This document shows positions 16,093 to 24,822 of a stretch of DNA of 37,394 nt, piece by piece. Location: NCBI GenBank assembly GCA_028122735.1, contig JAOHSR010000002.1, positions 80,760 to 118,153 on the forward strand. Reading direction: 5' to 3'. Position 1 is the first letter of the stretch; each line of letters starts with the position of its first letter. Origin of the DNA: Flavobacteriales bacterium. GTDB lineage: Bacteria; Bacteroidota; Bacteroidia; Flavobacteriales; BACL11. A program made the translations under genes and the position numbers. The notes beneath the pieces were generated by a model. It was not told the origin of the DNA and ran no database searches. It saw only the letters and a program-made list of their open reading frames with translations.

Positions 16093-16680
16093 TTGAAAAA
16101 AGTACTTACTACAGCGCTTCTTCTTCTAGTTGTAGATCAGCTGTCAAAATTCTGGATTAAAACAAATATGTTTTTAGGTCAAGAGTTTAAAATCTTTGAC
16201 TGGTTCATAATTCATTTTACTGAAAATAATGGCATGGCCTTTGGCTTAGAATTTGGTGGTGACACGGGCAAGATAATACTAAGTGTTTTTAGAATTATCG
16301 TAATAGTCTGGGGGTTTTCTTACATAACTACACTTACTAAATCAAAACTTCCAAATGGACTATTAATAGCCTTAGGCCTTGTTTTTGGAGGGGCTATTGG
16401 AAATATTATTGATGGGGTGTTTTATGGCGTACTATTTAATGATAGTTATAATCAAATTGCGGAGTTTCTTCCCGCTATTGGCGGCTATTCCACGTTTCTG
16501 ATGGGAAAGGTTGTAGATATGTTTTACTTCCCCATTATAAACACCCATTTCCCAAATTGGGTGCCTATTTTTGGTGGAGATCATTTTATTTTCTTCAGGC
16601 CAGTTTTTAATGTTGCTGATGCGGGAATTTCTGTAGGAATGTTTCTGCTAATCCTTTTTTACAGAAAGCATTTTAGATAA
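16093..16680 (+). CDS. lspA: Lipoprotein signal peptidase (signal peptidase II)
   Basis: A 195-aa inner-membrane aspartyl protease that removes signal peptides from prolipoproteins. Four hydrophobic segments; conserved blocks are LLVVDQLSKFWIK, ENNGMAFGLEF, GNIIDGVFYGVLF, MGKVVDMFYFP (catalytic Asp142) and FNVADAGISVGMFLL (catalytic Asp176). The start is TTG at 16093. A TAA lies in frame just two codons upstream (16087-16089) and no ATG precedes the conserved first helix, so the TTG is well supported. Third gene of the ileS operon. Its last 33 bases overlap the convergent crtYcd gene. Substrates in this window include GldH and the small lipoprotein at 34426-34803. Confidence 0.95.
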   Translation: MKKVLTTALLLLVVDQLSKFWIKTNMFLGQEFKIFDWFIIHFTENNGMAFGLEFGGDTGKIILSVFRIIVIVWGFSYITTLTKSKLPNGLLIALGLVFGGAIGNIIDGVFYGVLFNDSYNQIAEFLPAIGGYSTFLMGKVVDMFYFPIINTHFPNWVPIFGGDHFIFFRPVFNVADAGISVGMFLLILFYRKHFR

Positions 16681-17358
16681 TTGATACTCATATACCGCCA
16701 CAACAAGCAACAAGATGTTAAAATTATAAACAAAATCTTCAATTGGAATATTTAAGATTCTCATAGATAAATTTTCTAAATCATTATAATATACTACTGG
16801 ATCTTCAGTAAAACTCCCTGTTAAAAAACCATTTACAAGAATAAAAGGAATTAGAGCAAAAACATACATTACTTGAAATTTGTGCCACCAGCCAGGCTGT
16901 AATAAATATATTAATACCAAAGAGACACCAGCTAGAGAAAAATATAGGCTAGTATATGTCTTTTCATTTAGCAGGCAGGCCAAAATAATAAAAACAATAC
17001 CACAAAGAAATGTAACTTTATAATTTGTTAAAGATGGCTTTTTAGGATTAAGGAAGTAATTTGTACATTCATAAATAAAAACACAGCAAAAAGGTATAAT
17101 TAAAAAGAACAGCCATTCTTCTATTGGCAAATTAGCCAAATAAACACCACAAACAAATTCTTTATTGAAGCTCCAAACTCCAATATTTGTAAAATAAATA
17201 TCAATTGGAATATGTATCCCAATCATTAAAAATACACCGCTTAAAAGTGCTGGCCATTTTTTATAATAATTTAATTTATTTTCAAAACTTCTAATAAAAG
17301 GAAAACTAAATGAGAATAGCAAAAGGAAAAAGTAAAAATACTTACTATACAATTCCAT
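16648..17358 (-). CDS. crtYcd: Lycopene cyclase, fused CrtYc-CrtYd type
   Basis: A 236-aa integral membrane protein with about seven hydrophobic helices. It carries two copies of the cyclase-domain motif: Pro78-Ile-Glu-Glu81 in LANLPIEEWLFFLIIP, and Pro205-Ile-Glu-Asp208 in NIPIEDFVYNFNIL. It also has the family-typical GVWSFNKEFVCG and NGFLTGSFTEDPVVYYND. Two domain copies indicate the fused form of the heterodimeric CrtYc/CrtYd cyclases, which close beta-ionone rings on lycopene. The start overlaps the end of cruF by 14 bases. Last gene of the asd-crtD-cruF-crtYcd run; its 3' end overlaps lspA on the other strand. With CruF upstream, cyclisation of one end only (gamma-carotene-type product) is inferred. 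Confidence 0.9.
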   Translation of the reverse strand: MELYSKYFYFFLLLFSFSFPFIRSFENKLNYYKKWPALLSGVFLMIGIHIPIDIYFTNIGVWSFNKEFVCGVYLANLPIEEWLFFLIIPFCCVFIYECTNYFLNPKKPSLTNYKVTFLCGIVFIILACLLNEKTYTSLYFSLAGVSLVLIYLLQPGWWHKFQVMYVFALIPFILVNGFLTGSFTEDPVVYYNDLENLSMRILNIPIEDFVYNFNILLLVVAVYEYQLSKMLSVKKD

Positions 17359-17986
17359 AATTAATAAATTGAATTATAAAAAAAAGAATTTGTGATCCTA
17401 AAAGTGCAAAACATAAAAAAGGATTCGGTTTTGCATCAAATTTTAAAATTATAGAATGTATTATTAAGGAAAACAAGAGCCAGGCAATATAGTTTTGAGT
17501 TGGAATCACACTGTTTTTCCAATGCCAAAAATCTAAACTTGCTGAAATAGGTTCAATTAGCATATCGGTTAACACCATCAAAACTGATGCGGCTATAACA
17601 ATTAAAATTTTAGGCTTAAAAATATATGCTGCAATTCCAAATGTTGAAACTGAAAGCGTCAGCCAATTTACCCCCATAATTAATGGAGTGTTTAATACCT
17701 TCAGGCCTAAGGTCTCTCCATAGTAATACTCTCCAAATATAAATTTAAATCTTACCCCAAGCACTTCAATAAAATAGCCAATTATAAAAACAACAAGAAT
17801 AGTTTTAAGAAAGCTTAATGAAAAATCATTGTTTGCATAAAAAAAAATCATGAAAATGACCAAAAGGTTTAAAGGGGTTAGCTTTAAAATAACCTCCCTC
17901 AGATCTGGAAAACAAAGTGCTACCGCCCCAATAATATTAAATAAGAATATAAAAAAAACTGAAAGATATATTTTATTATTTTTCAT
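17345..17986 (-). CDS. cruF: Carotenoid 1,2-hydratase, CruF-type membrane protein
   Basis: A 213-aa polytopic membrane protein of the CruF/carotenoid biosynthesis family. The diagnostic segment is GYFIEVLGVRFKF, then IFGEYYYGETLG (residues about 70-95), with IMGVNWLTLS, LTDMLIEPISASLDFW and a C-terminal hydrophobic stretch. CruF adds water across the terminal double bond of an acyclic psi-end, giving a 1'-hydroxy group. The ATG overlaps the crtD stop by 11 bases, and the crtYcd start lies within its 3' end, so the three are coupled. The pairing with a 3,4-desaturase-like gene fits a monocyclic hydroxy-carotenoid route. The exact product is not determinable from the window. Confidence 0.87.
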   Translation of the reverse strand: MKNNKIYLSVFFIFLFNIIGAVALCFPDLREVILKLTPLNLLVIFMIFFYANNDFSLSFLKTILVVFIIGYFIEVLGVRFKFIFGEYYYGETLGLKVLNTPLIMGVNWLTLSVSTFGIAAYIFKPKILIVIAASVLMVLTDMLIEPISASLDFWHWKNSVIPTQNYIAWLLFSLIIHSIILKFDAKPNPFLCFALLGSQILFFIIQFINYGIV

Positions 17987-19448
17987 TTATTGCAGGTATT
18001 AATCCATCAACAATTTTGGCAGATGATAAAACCAAAGGAACACCCCCTCCTGGATGAACACTTCCACCACAAAAATACAAACCTTTAATTTTTCTAGAAA
18101 AATTTGGATGTCTAAAAAAAGCGGCGCCTTTAGAGTTTGATGATGTTCCATATAAGGAGCCGGCAAAAGAATGTGTTTCTGCTTCAATATTGCGAGGATC
18201 AGCAGCAGCCTCATAAGCAATTAAACTCTCAATATCTATTTTTAAAATTCTGTTCAGTTTATTTATAACATTAGCTCTAGCCTCAGCAAGTAGCTTGTTC
18301 CAGTCTTGCCCAGAGTTAAAAGGGGTATTAATCATTACAAACCAATTTTCCATGTTTTTTGGGGCGTCAGAAGAGGTTTTTTTAGAGCTTATATTAATAT
18401 ATATGGTAGGGTCTTTATAGATATGGCCTTTTTGAATTGACTCAAATTCCTTTTTATAATCCTCTGAAAAAAAAATATTATGCAAATCAAGACTCTGAAA
18501 CTCTTTTTTAATTCCTAAATAAAAAATAATTGCGGAAGATGATCTTTCTTGTTCTGTATTCAGTTTAAAGCTGTATTTGGCAGGTAAAAGCTTTTTATAA
18601 ACATAATAAACATCATTATTACAGACGATTATATCTGAAAAAAACTCTTTGCCTTCTGTTAAAATAGAAACAACCTTATTTTTATCAACGTTAATTTTTT
18701 TTACGGGAGCATTAAACTTGAATTCTACTCCTATTTCCTGGGCAAGATTAAAAAGAGATGTAGAAATAGATCGCATCCCCTTTTTAGGATAAAAAACACC
18801 TCTAACAAATTCTAGATGGGATATACTGTTTAAAACTCCTGGAGCTAAATAAGGGTTTGAACCGTTATATGTTGCGTATCTATTGAAGAGCTGAGTGATT
18901 TTTTTATTTTTAAACTTTTTATTATTCACTTTATTCATGCTTGAAAACAGGTTTAAAAATGGGATTTTTAAAAATGAATAAAAAACCTTAAAAGAAAGAT
19001 AGCTTGTTAGTTTATGTAGCGACTTCTCCAAAAAAAGGTGGCTTGTAGAGTTAAAGACAAATGTATTGTGTTTAATATACTTTATTATTTTTCTTTTAGA
19101 TACTCTAGTTTTTTCATAAACTTCTTTGGCAAAATCTGTTGTTTTGGCGTGTGCAACAATAGACGTTCCATCTTCATAAAAATACCTACAAGATTCGTTT
19201 AGTTTATTATAATTAAAGTAATCCTTAGGGTTTTTCTTTGCTAAGTAAAACAGTTCGTCAATTTTTTCAGGCATTGTTAAAAGAGATGGCCCTTTATCAA
19301 ACCTAAATCCCTTTTTTTTAATCTCCGCCGCTTTACCGCCAAAAGACGAATTTGCTTCAAAAACAAAAACCTTATAGCCTTTTAAACGAAGTCTAATTGC
19401 GGTGGCTAAACCTCCAATTCCTGATCCTATTATAGATGCTTTATTCAA
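17976..19448 (-). CDS. crtD: CrtD-type carotenoid 3,4-desaturase (phytoene desaturase family)
   Basis: A 490-aa FAD-dependent CrtI-family desaturase. The N-terminal dinucleotide-binding motif is IIGSGIGGLATAIRLRLKGY with Glu at VFEAN. It is followed by GGKAAEIKKKGFRFDKGPSL, the block RYATYNGSNPYLAPGVLN, GMRSISTSLFNLAQE, and the C-terminal GLYFCGGSVHPGGGVPLVLSS. The FNRYATYNGSNPY block and the EANSSFGGKA region match my memory of Bacteroidota CrtD (1-hydroxycarotenoid 3,4-desaturase) better than the CrtI that acts on phytoene. No phytoene synthase (crtB) is beside it, which also argues against CrtI. The start is TTG, in the same frame as and 6 bases after the asd stop; no ATG fits. Function as CrtI cannot be excluded. 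Confidence 0.85.
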   Translation of the reverse strand: MNKASIIGSGIGGLATAIRLRLKGYKVFVFEANSSFGGKAAEIKKKGFRFDKGPSLLTMPEKIDELFYLAKKNPKDYFNYNKLNESCRYFYEDGTSIVAHAKTTDFAKEVYEKTRVSKRKIIKYIKHNTFVFNSTSHLFLEKSLHKLTSYLSFKVFYSFLKIPFLNLFSSMNKVNNKKFKNKKITQLFNRYATYNGSNPYLAPGVLNSISHLEFVRGVFYPKKGMRSISTSLFNLAQEIGVEFKFNAPVKKINVDKNKVVSILTEGKEFFSDIIVCNNDVYYVYKKLLPAKYSFKLNTEQERSSSAIIFYLGIKKEFQSLDLHNIFFSEDYKKEFESIQKGHIYKDPTIYINISSKKTSSDAPKNMENWFVMINTPFNSGQDWNKLLAEARANVINKLNRILKIDIESLIAYEAAADPRNIEAETHSFAGSLYGTSSNSKGAAFFRHPNFSRKIKGLYFCGGSVHPGGGVPLVLSSAKIVDGLIPAINEK

Positions 19449-19454
19449 TTTAAT

Positions 19455-20441
19455 TTATAGTAAGTCGTTCTTGATCATATACTCGGCAATTTGAACGGTA
19501 TTTGTAGCTGCTCCTTTACGAAGGTTATCTGCAACAATCCAAAGATTTAAACTGTTTTTTTCACTATGATCTCTTCTAATCCTTCCAACAAAGACATCAT
19601 CCTTTCCTTTAGAGTTGATTGGCATTGGATAACTATTTTTATGAATATCATCTACTACCTTTAAACCCTTTGTGTTATTAAGAGTTTTATAAATATCATT
19701 AATTATAAAATCATTTGAAAAAGTAATGTTTACGCTTTCGCAGTGCCCCCCTTCAATTGGGATTCTAACAGCTGTTGCTGTAATGGCTATTGATTTATCT
19801 AAAATTTTATGAGTTTCATTTACCATTTTCATTTCTTCTTTTGTATAGCCATTCTCTTCAAAATCATCAATATGAGGCAGTGCATTTCGATAAATTGGGT
19901 GGGGATAGGCCATTTCTCCAGCCAATCCCTGTTCCTCATTATTTAGCTGATCAACCGCCTGCTTTCCAGTTCCCGTAACAGATTGATAGGTAGAAATAAC
20001 AATGCGTTTTATTTTATATTTTTTGTGCAGTGGGGCTATAGCAATTAATAGCTGTATTGTTGAACAATTTGGGTTTGCAATAACTGTATCATTCTTTTCA
20101 AGTTGAGCTCCATTAATCTCAGGTATTATTAATTTGTGATCTACAACCATTCTCCAATAGGATGAGTTATCTATTACCTTACAACCTATTTCAGCAAGTT
20201 TTGGAGCCCATATTTTAGAAATCTGGGAGCCAGCAGAAAACAATGCTAGTTTTGGCTTTTTTTCTAACATTTCATCTAAATCAATAATAAAATGACTCTT
20301 GTTATTAATAATTAATTCTTTGCCTTTGGATTTATTAGACGCAACTAAAATCAACTCAGAATAAGCCAGATTTTTCTCTTGAATTATCTTTAAAATTTCG
20401 TTGCCAACCATTCCTGTGGCCCCAACAATTGCTAATTTCAT
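19455..20441 (-). CDS. asd: Aspartate-semialdehyde dehydrogenase
   Basis: A 328-aa NADP-dependent enzyme converting aspartyl phosphate to aspartate semialdehyde, the branch point to lysine/diaminopimelate, methionine and threonine. It starts MKLAIVGATGMVGNEIL (Rossmann motif). The catalytic Cys126 is in VIANPNCSTIQLL, and the substrate-binding block is RIPIEGGHCESVN. An in-frame TTG 21 bases upstream exists, but it overlaps the promoter box and adds residues outside the family N-terminus, so the ATG at 20441 is chosen. First gene of the run into crtD-cruF-crtYcd; pairing asd with carotenoid genes has no obvious metabolic logic and may only reflect genome compaction. Confidence 0.95.
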   Translation of the reverse strand: MKLAIVGATGMVGNEILKIIQEKNLAYSELILVASNKSKGKELIINNKSHFIIDLDEMLEKKPKLALFSAGSQISKIWAPKLAEIGCKVIDNSSYWRMVVDHKLIIPEINGAQLEKNDTVIANPNCSTIQLLIAIAPLHKKYKIKRIVISTYQSVTGTGKQAVDQLNNEEQGLAGEMAYPHPIYRNALPHIDDFEENGYTKEEMKMVNETHKILDKSIAITATAVRIPIEGGHCESVNITFSNDFIINDIYKTLNNTKGLKVVDDIHKNSYPMPINSKGKDDVFVGRIRRDHSEKNSLNLWIVADNLRKGAATNTVQIAEYMIKNDLL

Positions 20442-20459
20442 ATTAATATTATTACTAAT

Positions 20460-20467
20460 CAAAAGTA
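20460..20467 (-). promoter_or_regulatory. -7 promoter box (TACTTTTG) for asd and the carotenoid genes
   Basis: Exact TAnnTTTG on the minus strand, 18 bases before the asd ATG. It overlaps the alternative TTG start, supporting the shorter asd. It probably drives all four genes, as no gap in the run exceeds 6 bases. Confidence 0.55.
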
Positions 20468-20468
20468 C

Positions 20469-20476
20469 TATATTTA
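20469..20476 (+). promoter_or_regulatory. Near-consensus -7 box (TATATTTA) for uvrC
   Basis: One mismatch (final G to A) from TAnnTTTG, 34 bases before the uvrC ATG and next to the divergent asd box. Weak candidate. Confidence 0.3.
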
Positions 20477-20510
20477 CAAATTATAGAGTGGAGAAAATTA
20501 AGTTTTTAAA

Positions 20511-22241
20511 ATGCCCGCAGATCAATCACTAAAACCCATAATAAGCACTATTCCCCAAAAACCAGGAGTATACCATTTTTATGACTCTGATGGTGAGGTC
20601 ATATATGTTGGAAAGGCAAAGAATCTAAAAAGAAGGGTTTCTTCATATTTTACAAAAACACATAAAAGGTTAAAAACAAAAAACTTAGTTAGCAAAATTA
20701 CTAACATCAGATGTATAATTGTTGAAACTGAAATTGACGCACTATTGTTGGAGAATAACTTAATAAAAAAACATCAACCAAGATACAATATCCTGCTAAA
20801 AGATGACAAATCATACCCTTGGATTTGCATAAAAAGAGAAGAATTTCCAAGAGTTTTTCAAACAAGAAATGTAGTAAAAGACGGTTCAGAATATTTTGGG
20901 CCATACATGTCTGGCTATGTTGTTAATGTTTTATTAGATTATTTTTCTGAATTATTTTACGACAATGGTTTTACACCTGACTCATATTTAAACAGGAAGG
21001 TAAGCAGAAGTTCTAAAGATAACTACCAAAAAACCATTGATGAAATAAGAAAAATTTTAAAAGGAGATATAAAGACAATAATAGGTAGTTTGAAAAATAG
21101 AATGCTCGATTTTTCTGAAAAGTTAGACTTTGAAAATGCTCAAAAAACAAAGGAAAAAATTTCTCTTTTGAATAATTATCAATCTAAATCTGCTATAGTA
21201 AGCTCAAAAATTAACAATGTTGATGTTTTTAGCATCTGCTCAGAAAAGAATTTTGCTTTTGTTAATTATCTGAAAATTACAAGCGGAGCAGTTGTTCTTT
21301 CTCATTCAGTAGAAATTAAAAAAAGACTTTCAGAAGACGACGAAAGTATTTTGCAATTTGTTATTACAGACTTAAGAAGAAGATTTAATAGTGTTTCTAA
21401 AACTATTTTTTGCTCTCATCGTATAAATTGTATATGGCCAGAAACAAAATTAATCGTTCCATTAATTGGTGACAAAAAAAAGTTGATTGAACTTTCTCTG
21501 AGAAATGCTAAGTATATGCAGTTTGAAAAAAAGAAGCTAAACCTCATGGCAAAAGAGAAAAAAGAAAAAACATCTTCTTTATTTAGACTTAAAGAAGATT
21601 TGAAGCTAAAATTAATACCTAGTCATATTGAATGTTTCGATAACTCTAATTTACAAGGAACAAACCCTGTTGCCGCTTGTGTAGTATTTAAAAACGGGAG
21701 GCCTAGCAAAAAAGAATATCGACTATTTAACATTAAAACTGTGGTGGGGCCTGACGACTATAAGTCTATGGAAGAGGTAGTTTTTAGACGATACAAGCGC
21801 CTCATAAATGAGAAAAAAAACCTGCCTCAACTGATTGTAATTGATGGGGGTAAGGGTCAATTAAGCTCTGCTGTTAAGAGTTTGAAACAACTAAATATTG
21901 ATGGGCAAATTGCAATAATTGGGATTGCTAAAAGATTAGAGGAAATCTATTTTCCAAACGACTCAACCCCACTGTATTTAGATAAAAAATCTTCAAGCCT
22001 TAAGCTTATTCAACAACTCAGAAATGAAGCTCATCGTTTTGGCATTAACCATCATAGGAGAAAAAGGGTATCTGAAAAGATTAAAACTTCTTTAGATAAT
22101 ATTTCAGGAATAGGACCAAAAACATCTACTCTATTGTTGAAAAAATTTGGCTCTGTAAAAAACTTAATGAAAGCTGATTACAAAACAGTTCAGAGCCTTA
22201 TTGGCAAGTCTAAAGCAAAAAAGATTTTTGGCGATACCTAA
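20511..22241 (+). CDS. uvrC: Excinuclease ABC subunit C
   Basis: A 576-aa nucleotide-excision repair nuclease that makes both incisions around a lesion with UvrB. Domains: GIY-YIG nuclease (PGVYHFYDSDGEVIYVGKAK; GVY at 19-21, YVG at 34-36); UVR motif for UvrB binding (LDFSEKLDFENAQKTKEKI, about 199-217); RNase H-like endonuclease domain (IECFDNSNLQGTNPVAACVV, LIVIDGGKGQLSSA, FGINHHRRKR); and C-terminal helix-hairpin-helix (ISGIGPKTSTLLLKKFGSVK). Slightly shorter than the usual 600 aa, but all domains are present. Divergent from asd; its stop is a single base from the lysS stop on the other strand. Confidence 0.97.
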   Translation: MPADQSLKPIISTIPQKPGVYHFYDSDGEVIYVGKAKNLKRRVSSYFTKTHKRLKTKNLVSKITNIRCIIVETEIDALLLENNLIKKHQPRYNILLKDDKSYPWICIKREEFPRVFQTRNVVKDGSEYFGPYMSGYVVNVLLDYFSELFYDNGFTPDSYLNRKVSRSSKDNYQKTIDEIRKILKGDIKTIIGSLKNRMLDFSEKLDFENAQKTKEKISLLNNYQSKSAIVSSKINNVDVFSICSEKNFAFVNYLKITSGAVVLSHSVEIKKRLSEDDESILQFVITDLRRRFNSVSKTIFCSHRINCIWPETKLIVPLIGDKKKLIELSLRNAKYMQFEKKKLNLMAKEKKEKTSSLFRLKEDLKLKLIPSHIECFDNSNLQGTNPVAACVVFKNGRPSKKEYRLFNIKTVVGPDDYKSMEEVVFRRYKRLINEKKNLPQLIVIDGGKGQLSSAVKSLKQLNIDGQIAIIGIAKRLEEIYFPNDSTPLYLDKKSSSLKLIQQLRNEAHRFGINHHRRKRVSEKIKTSLDNISGIGPKTSTLLLKKFGSVKNLMKADYKTVQSLIGKSKAKKIFGDT

Positions 22242-22242
22242 A

Positions 22243-23748
22243 TTATTTTTCTTGCTTCATTTGAGGGAAAAACAACACATCTTGAATAGAGGCGCTGTTT
22301 GTCATTATCATTGCCAATCTATCTATTCCTATTCCAAGACCTGCTGTAGGGGGCATTCCATATTCAATTGCTCTTAGAAAATCTTCATCAAGAACCATAG
22401 CCTCTTCATCTCCTTTTTTAGCTAATTCAAGCTGCTCTTTGAATCTTTCTCTTTGATCTATAGGGTCGTTTAGTTCAGAAAATGCATTACACAATTCCTT
22501 TCCATTACATATAGCTTCAAAACGCTCAACTAAACCTTCTGTGGTTCTATGTTTTTTTGCTAAAGGAGACATTTCTACTGGATAGTCAGTTATAAATGTT
22601 GGCTGAATAATATTTTTTTCGCATTTAGCTCCAAAAATCTCATCAATTAACTTACCTCTACCCATACTTTTATCAATTGTGATGCCAAGATTTTTTGCAG
22701 TTTCTTTTAATTTGACCTCATTCATTTGAGAAATATCAATGCCCGTGTGCTCTTCTATTGCCTCATACATTGTTAATCTTTTCCAAGGTTTTTTAAAGCT
22801 AATTGTATGTTCCCCAACTTTTAAATCTGTTTTTTCGTGCAAATCTATCGCTATCTTCTCTACCATTTCTTCTACTAAACACATCATCCAGTTGTAGTCT
22901 TTATAGGCGACATAAAGCTCCATTTGCGTAAATTCTGGGTTATGAAATCTACTCATGCCTTCATTTCTAAAATCTTTTGAAAATTCATATACCCCATCAA
23001 AACCACCAACAACTAACCTTTTAAGATACAGCTCATTTGCAATTCTTAGATATAAATCCATATCCAAAGTATTGTGATGTGTCTTAAATGGTCGAGCTGC
23101 CGCACCACCATATATTGGCTGTAGTATTGGGGTCTCTACCTCCATATATCCTTTGTTGTTTAAGTAGTTGCGCATTGAGTTGGTAAGCTGAGTTCTTTTA
23201 ACAAAAGCCTCTTTTACATCTGGATTAACTACTAGGTCAACATATCTCTGTCTGTATCTTTTCTCTGGGTCAGTAAAGGCATCATAAATATTTCCATCAG
23301 CATCAAGTTTGGGTAGAGGAAGCGGCTTAAGAGATTTAGACAAAATGGTGATTTTTTTTACCATAACAGAAATTTCTCCAACCTTAGTTTTAAATACAGA
23401 CCCCTCTATTCCCAATATATCTCCAATGTCTAAAAGCTTCTTGAAAACTTGATTATACATTGTTTTATCCTCACCCTCACAAACCTCATCTCTATTAACA
23501 TATAGCTGTATTTTTCCGCTAGAATCTTGTAGTTCTGCAAAAGAAGCTTTTCCCATAATTCTTCTGCTCATAATTCTTCCTGCAATTACAACTTTAAGCT
23601 CTTTTCCGTCTTTATAACCATTCTTAATATCATTAGCTGTTGTATTTACAGGAAAAACATCTGCAGGATAACAATTAATCCCTAAGTCTTTAAGCTTTTG
23701 TAAAGATTCTCTTCTAACTAATTCTTGTTCAGAGCGCTCTAGTGACAT
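22243..23748 (-). CDS. lysS: Lysyl-tRNA synthetase, class II
   Basis: A 501-aa class II synthetase that charges tRNA-Lys. N-terminal OB-fold anticodon-binding domain ([36 protein letters not shown]). Catalytic domain: motif 2 region [39 protein letters not shown], and motif 3 [20 protein letters not shown]. The frame is open 26 codons further upstream to 23826, but the protein then starts with a non-conserved basic tail. [19 protein letters not shown] is the normal family N-terminus, so the ATG at 23748 is chosen. Monocistronic between convergent uvrC and the divergent isomerase gene. Confidence 0.97.
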   Translation of the reverse strand: MSLERSEQELVRRESLQKLKDLGINCYPADVFPVNTTANDIKNGYKDGKELKVVIAGRIMSRRIMGKASFAELQDSSGKIQLYVNRDEVCEGEDKTMYNQVFKKLLDIGDILGIEGSVFKTKVGEISVMVKKITILSKSLKPLPLPKLDADGNIYDAFTDPEKRYRQRYVDLVVNPDVKEAFVKRTQLTNSMRNYLNNKGYMEVETPILQPIYGGAAARPFKTHHNTLDMDLYLRIANELYLKRLVVGGFDGVYEFSKDFRNEGMSRFHNPEFTQMELYVAYKDYNWMMCLVEEMVEKIAIDLHEKTDLKVGEHTISFKKPWKRLTMYEAIEEHTGIDISQMNEVKLKETAKNLGITIDKSMGRGKLIDEIFGAKCEKNIIQPTFITDYPVEMSPLAKKHRTTEGLVERFEAICNGKELCNAFSELNDPIDQRERFKEQLELAKKGDEEAMVLDEDFLRAIEYGMPPTAGLGIGIDRLAMIMTNSASIQDVLFFPQMKQEK

Positions 23749-23763
23749 ATTTAAAATTTTTTG

Positions 23764-23771
23764 TAAAGATA
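23764..23771 (-). promoter_or_regulatory. Near-consensus -7 box (TATCTTTA) for lysS
   Basis: One mismatch from TAnnTTTG on the minus strand, 15 bases upstream of the chosen lysS ATG. Its location supports the shorter start. Weak on its own. Confidence 0.35.
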
Positions 23772-23827
23772 TAAATTCTTTATACCTATTATTTTGTAAT
23801 ATTGACTTCTTTTTAAAACTCCTCAAT

Positions 23828-24817
23828 ATGAAAATGAACGACTATATTAATGATTTTACAAATCACTTAACAGATGCCCTATTAATTGGAAACTCTTCTA
23901 ATCTAAAAAAGACAAGCAAGTCTTTTTTGAATATTTTAATTTGTGGCCTTGGGGGTAGTGGTATTGGCGGTACAATTGTAAAAGACTTAATATCAAAAGA
24001 TATTTCTATTCCTATTGAAACTTCAAAGGGTTATGATATTCCTGGATTTGTGAATGAGAAAACTCTTGTTGTTGCATGTTCTTATTCTGGAAACACAGAG
24101 GAAACACTTTCTGCACTAAATAAATGTTTAGAAAAAAATGCTGAGGTTGTTATTGTATGTTCAGGAGGTAAATTACAAGATTTAGCTTTGGAAAAAAACC
24201 TTAACCATATCATTATTCCTGGAGGAAACCCGCCAAGAGCAATGTTTGGCTATGGTTTTACTCAATTATTTTTTGTTCTAAATAATTATGGAATCATTAA
24301 CGATTCCTTTAAAGCTGATTTTGAAAAATCCATTTTATTAATTAATACAGAGCAAGAAAACATAAAAAAAACTGCACAAGATATTTCTAAAAAACTATTT
24401 AATACAACTCCTATTATTTATGTAGCTGATGGTTTTGAAGGAGTGGCGGTTAGGCTGAGACAACAAATTAATGAAAACAGCAAAATGTTATGCTGGCACC
24501 ATGTAGTTCCTGAAATGAATCATAATGAATTACTCGGTTGGAGAACTAATGTAGAAAAAACATCTGTAATTTATCTCAGAAATGAGAGTGACTACTATCG
24601 AAACAAAAAACGTATTGATATTAATAAGTCAGTTATCGAAAAATACACTTCAAATATTTCTGAAATTTGGAGCCTTGGAGGTTCTTTAATTGAAAGAAGT
24701 CTTTATTTGATAAATATTGGAGATTGGATTTCATGGTATTTATCAGAACTAAATGATGTTGATGCAATTGAAATTGATGTTATTGATTATTTAAAAAAAT
24801 CTCTCTCTGATCTTTAA
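23828..24817 (+). CDS. Bifunctional phosphoglucose/phosphomannose isomerase (SIS domain)
   Basis: A 329-aa SIS-domain isomerase interconverting fructose-6-phosphate with glucose-6-phosphate and mannose-6-phosphate. Blocks: [36 protein letters not shown] (phosphate-binding SIS loop), [39 protein letters not shown] and [10 protein letters not shown] (catalytic Glu and His candidates), ending [20 protein letters not shown]. This matches the short archaeal/bacterial PGI/PMI family rather than canonical PGI (about 550 aa). ATG at 23828 or the second ATG at 23834 could be the start. Probably co-transcribed with lipB, which begins 5 bases after its stop. Confidence 0.9.
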   Translation: MKMNDYINDFTNHLTDALLIGNSSNLKKTSKSFLNILICGLGGSGIGGTIVKDLISKDISIPIETSKGYDIPGFVNEKTLVVACSYSGNTEETLSALNKCLEKNAEVVIVCSGGKLQDLALEKNLNHIIIPGGNPPRAMFGYGFTQLFFVLNNYGIINDSFKADFEKSILLINTEQENIKKTAQDISKKLFNTTPIIYVADGFEGVAVRLRQQINENSKMLCWHHVVPEMNHNELLGWRTNVEKTSVIYLRNESDYYRNKKRIDINKSVIEKYTSNISEIWSLGGSLIERSLYLINIGDWISWYLSELNDVDAIEIDVIDYLKKSLSDL

Positions 24818-24822
24818 ACCAT

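Noticed and set aside
20442-20462. Upstream TTG start of asd
   Set aside because: It overlaps the promoter box, and the added residues precede the normal MKLAIVGATG start.
23787-23796. TATTATTTTG as a -7 box for the isomerase gene
   Set aside because: The spacing between TA and TTTG is off by one in each register, so it does not fit TAnnTTTG.
23749-23826. 26-codon upstream extension of lysS
   Set aside because: Adds a non-conserved basic leader, while [13 protein letters not shown] at 23748 is the usual LysRS beginning. A near-consensus -7 box also lies within the extension.
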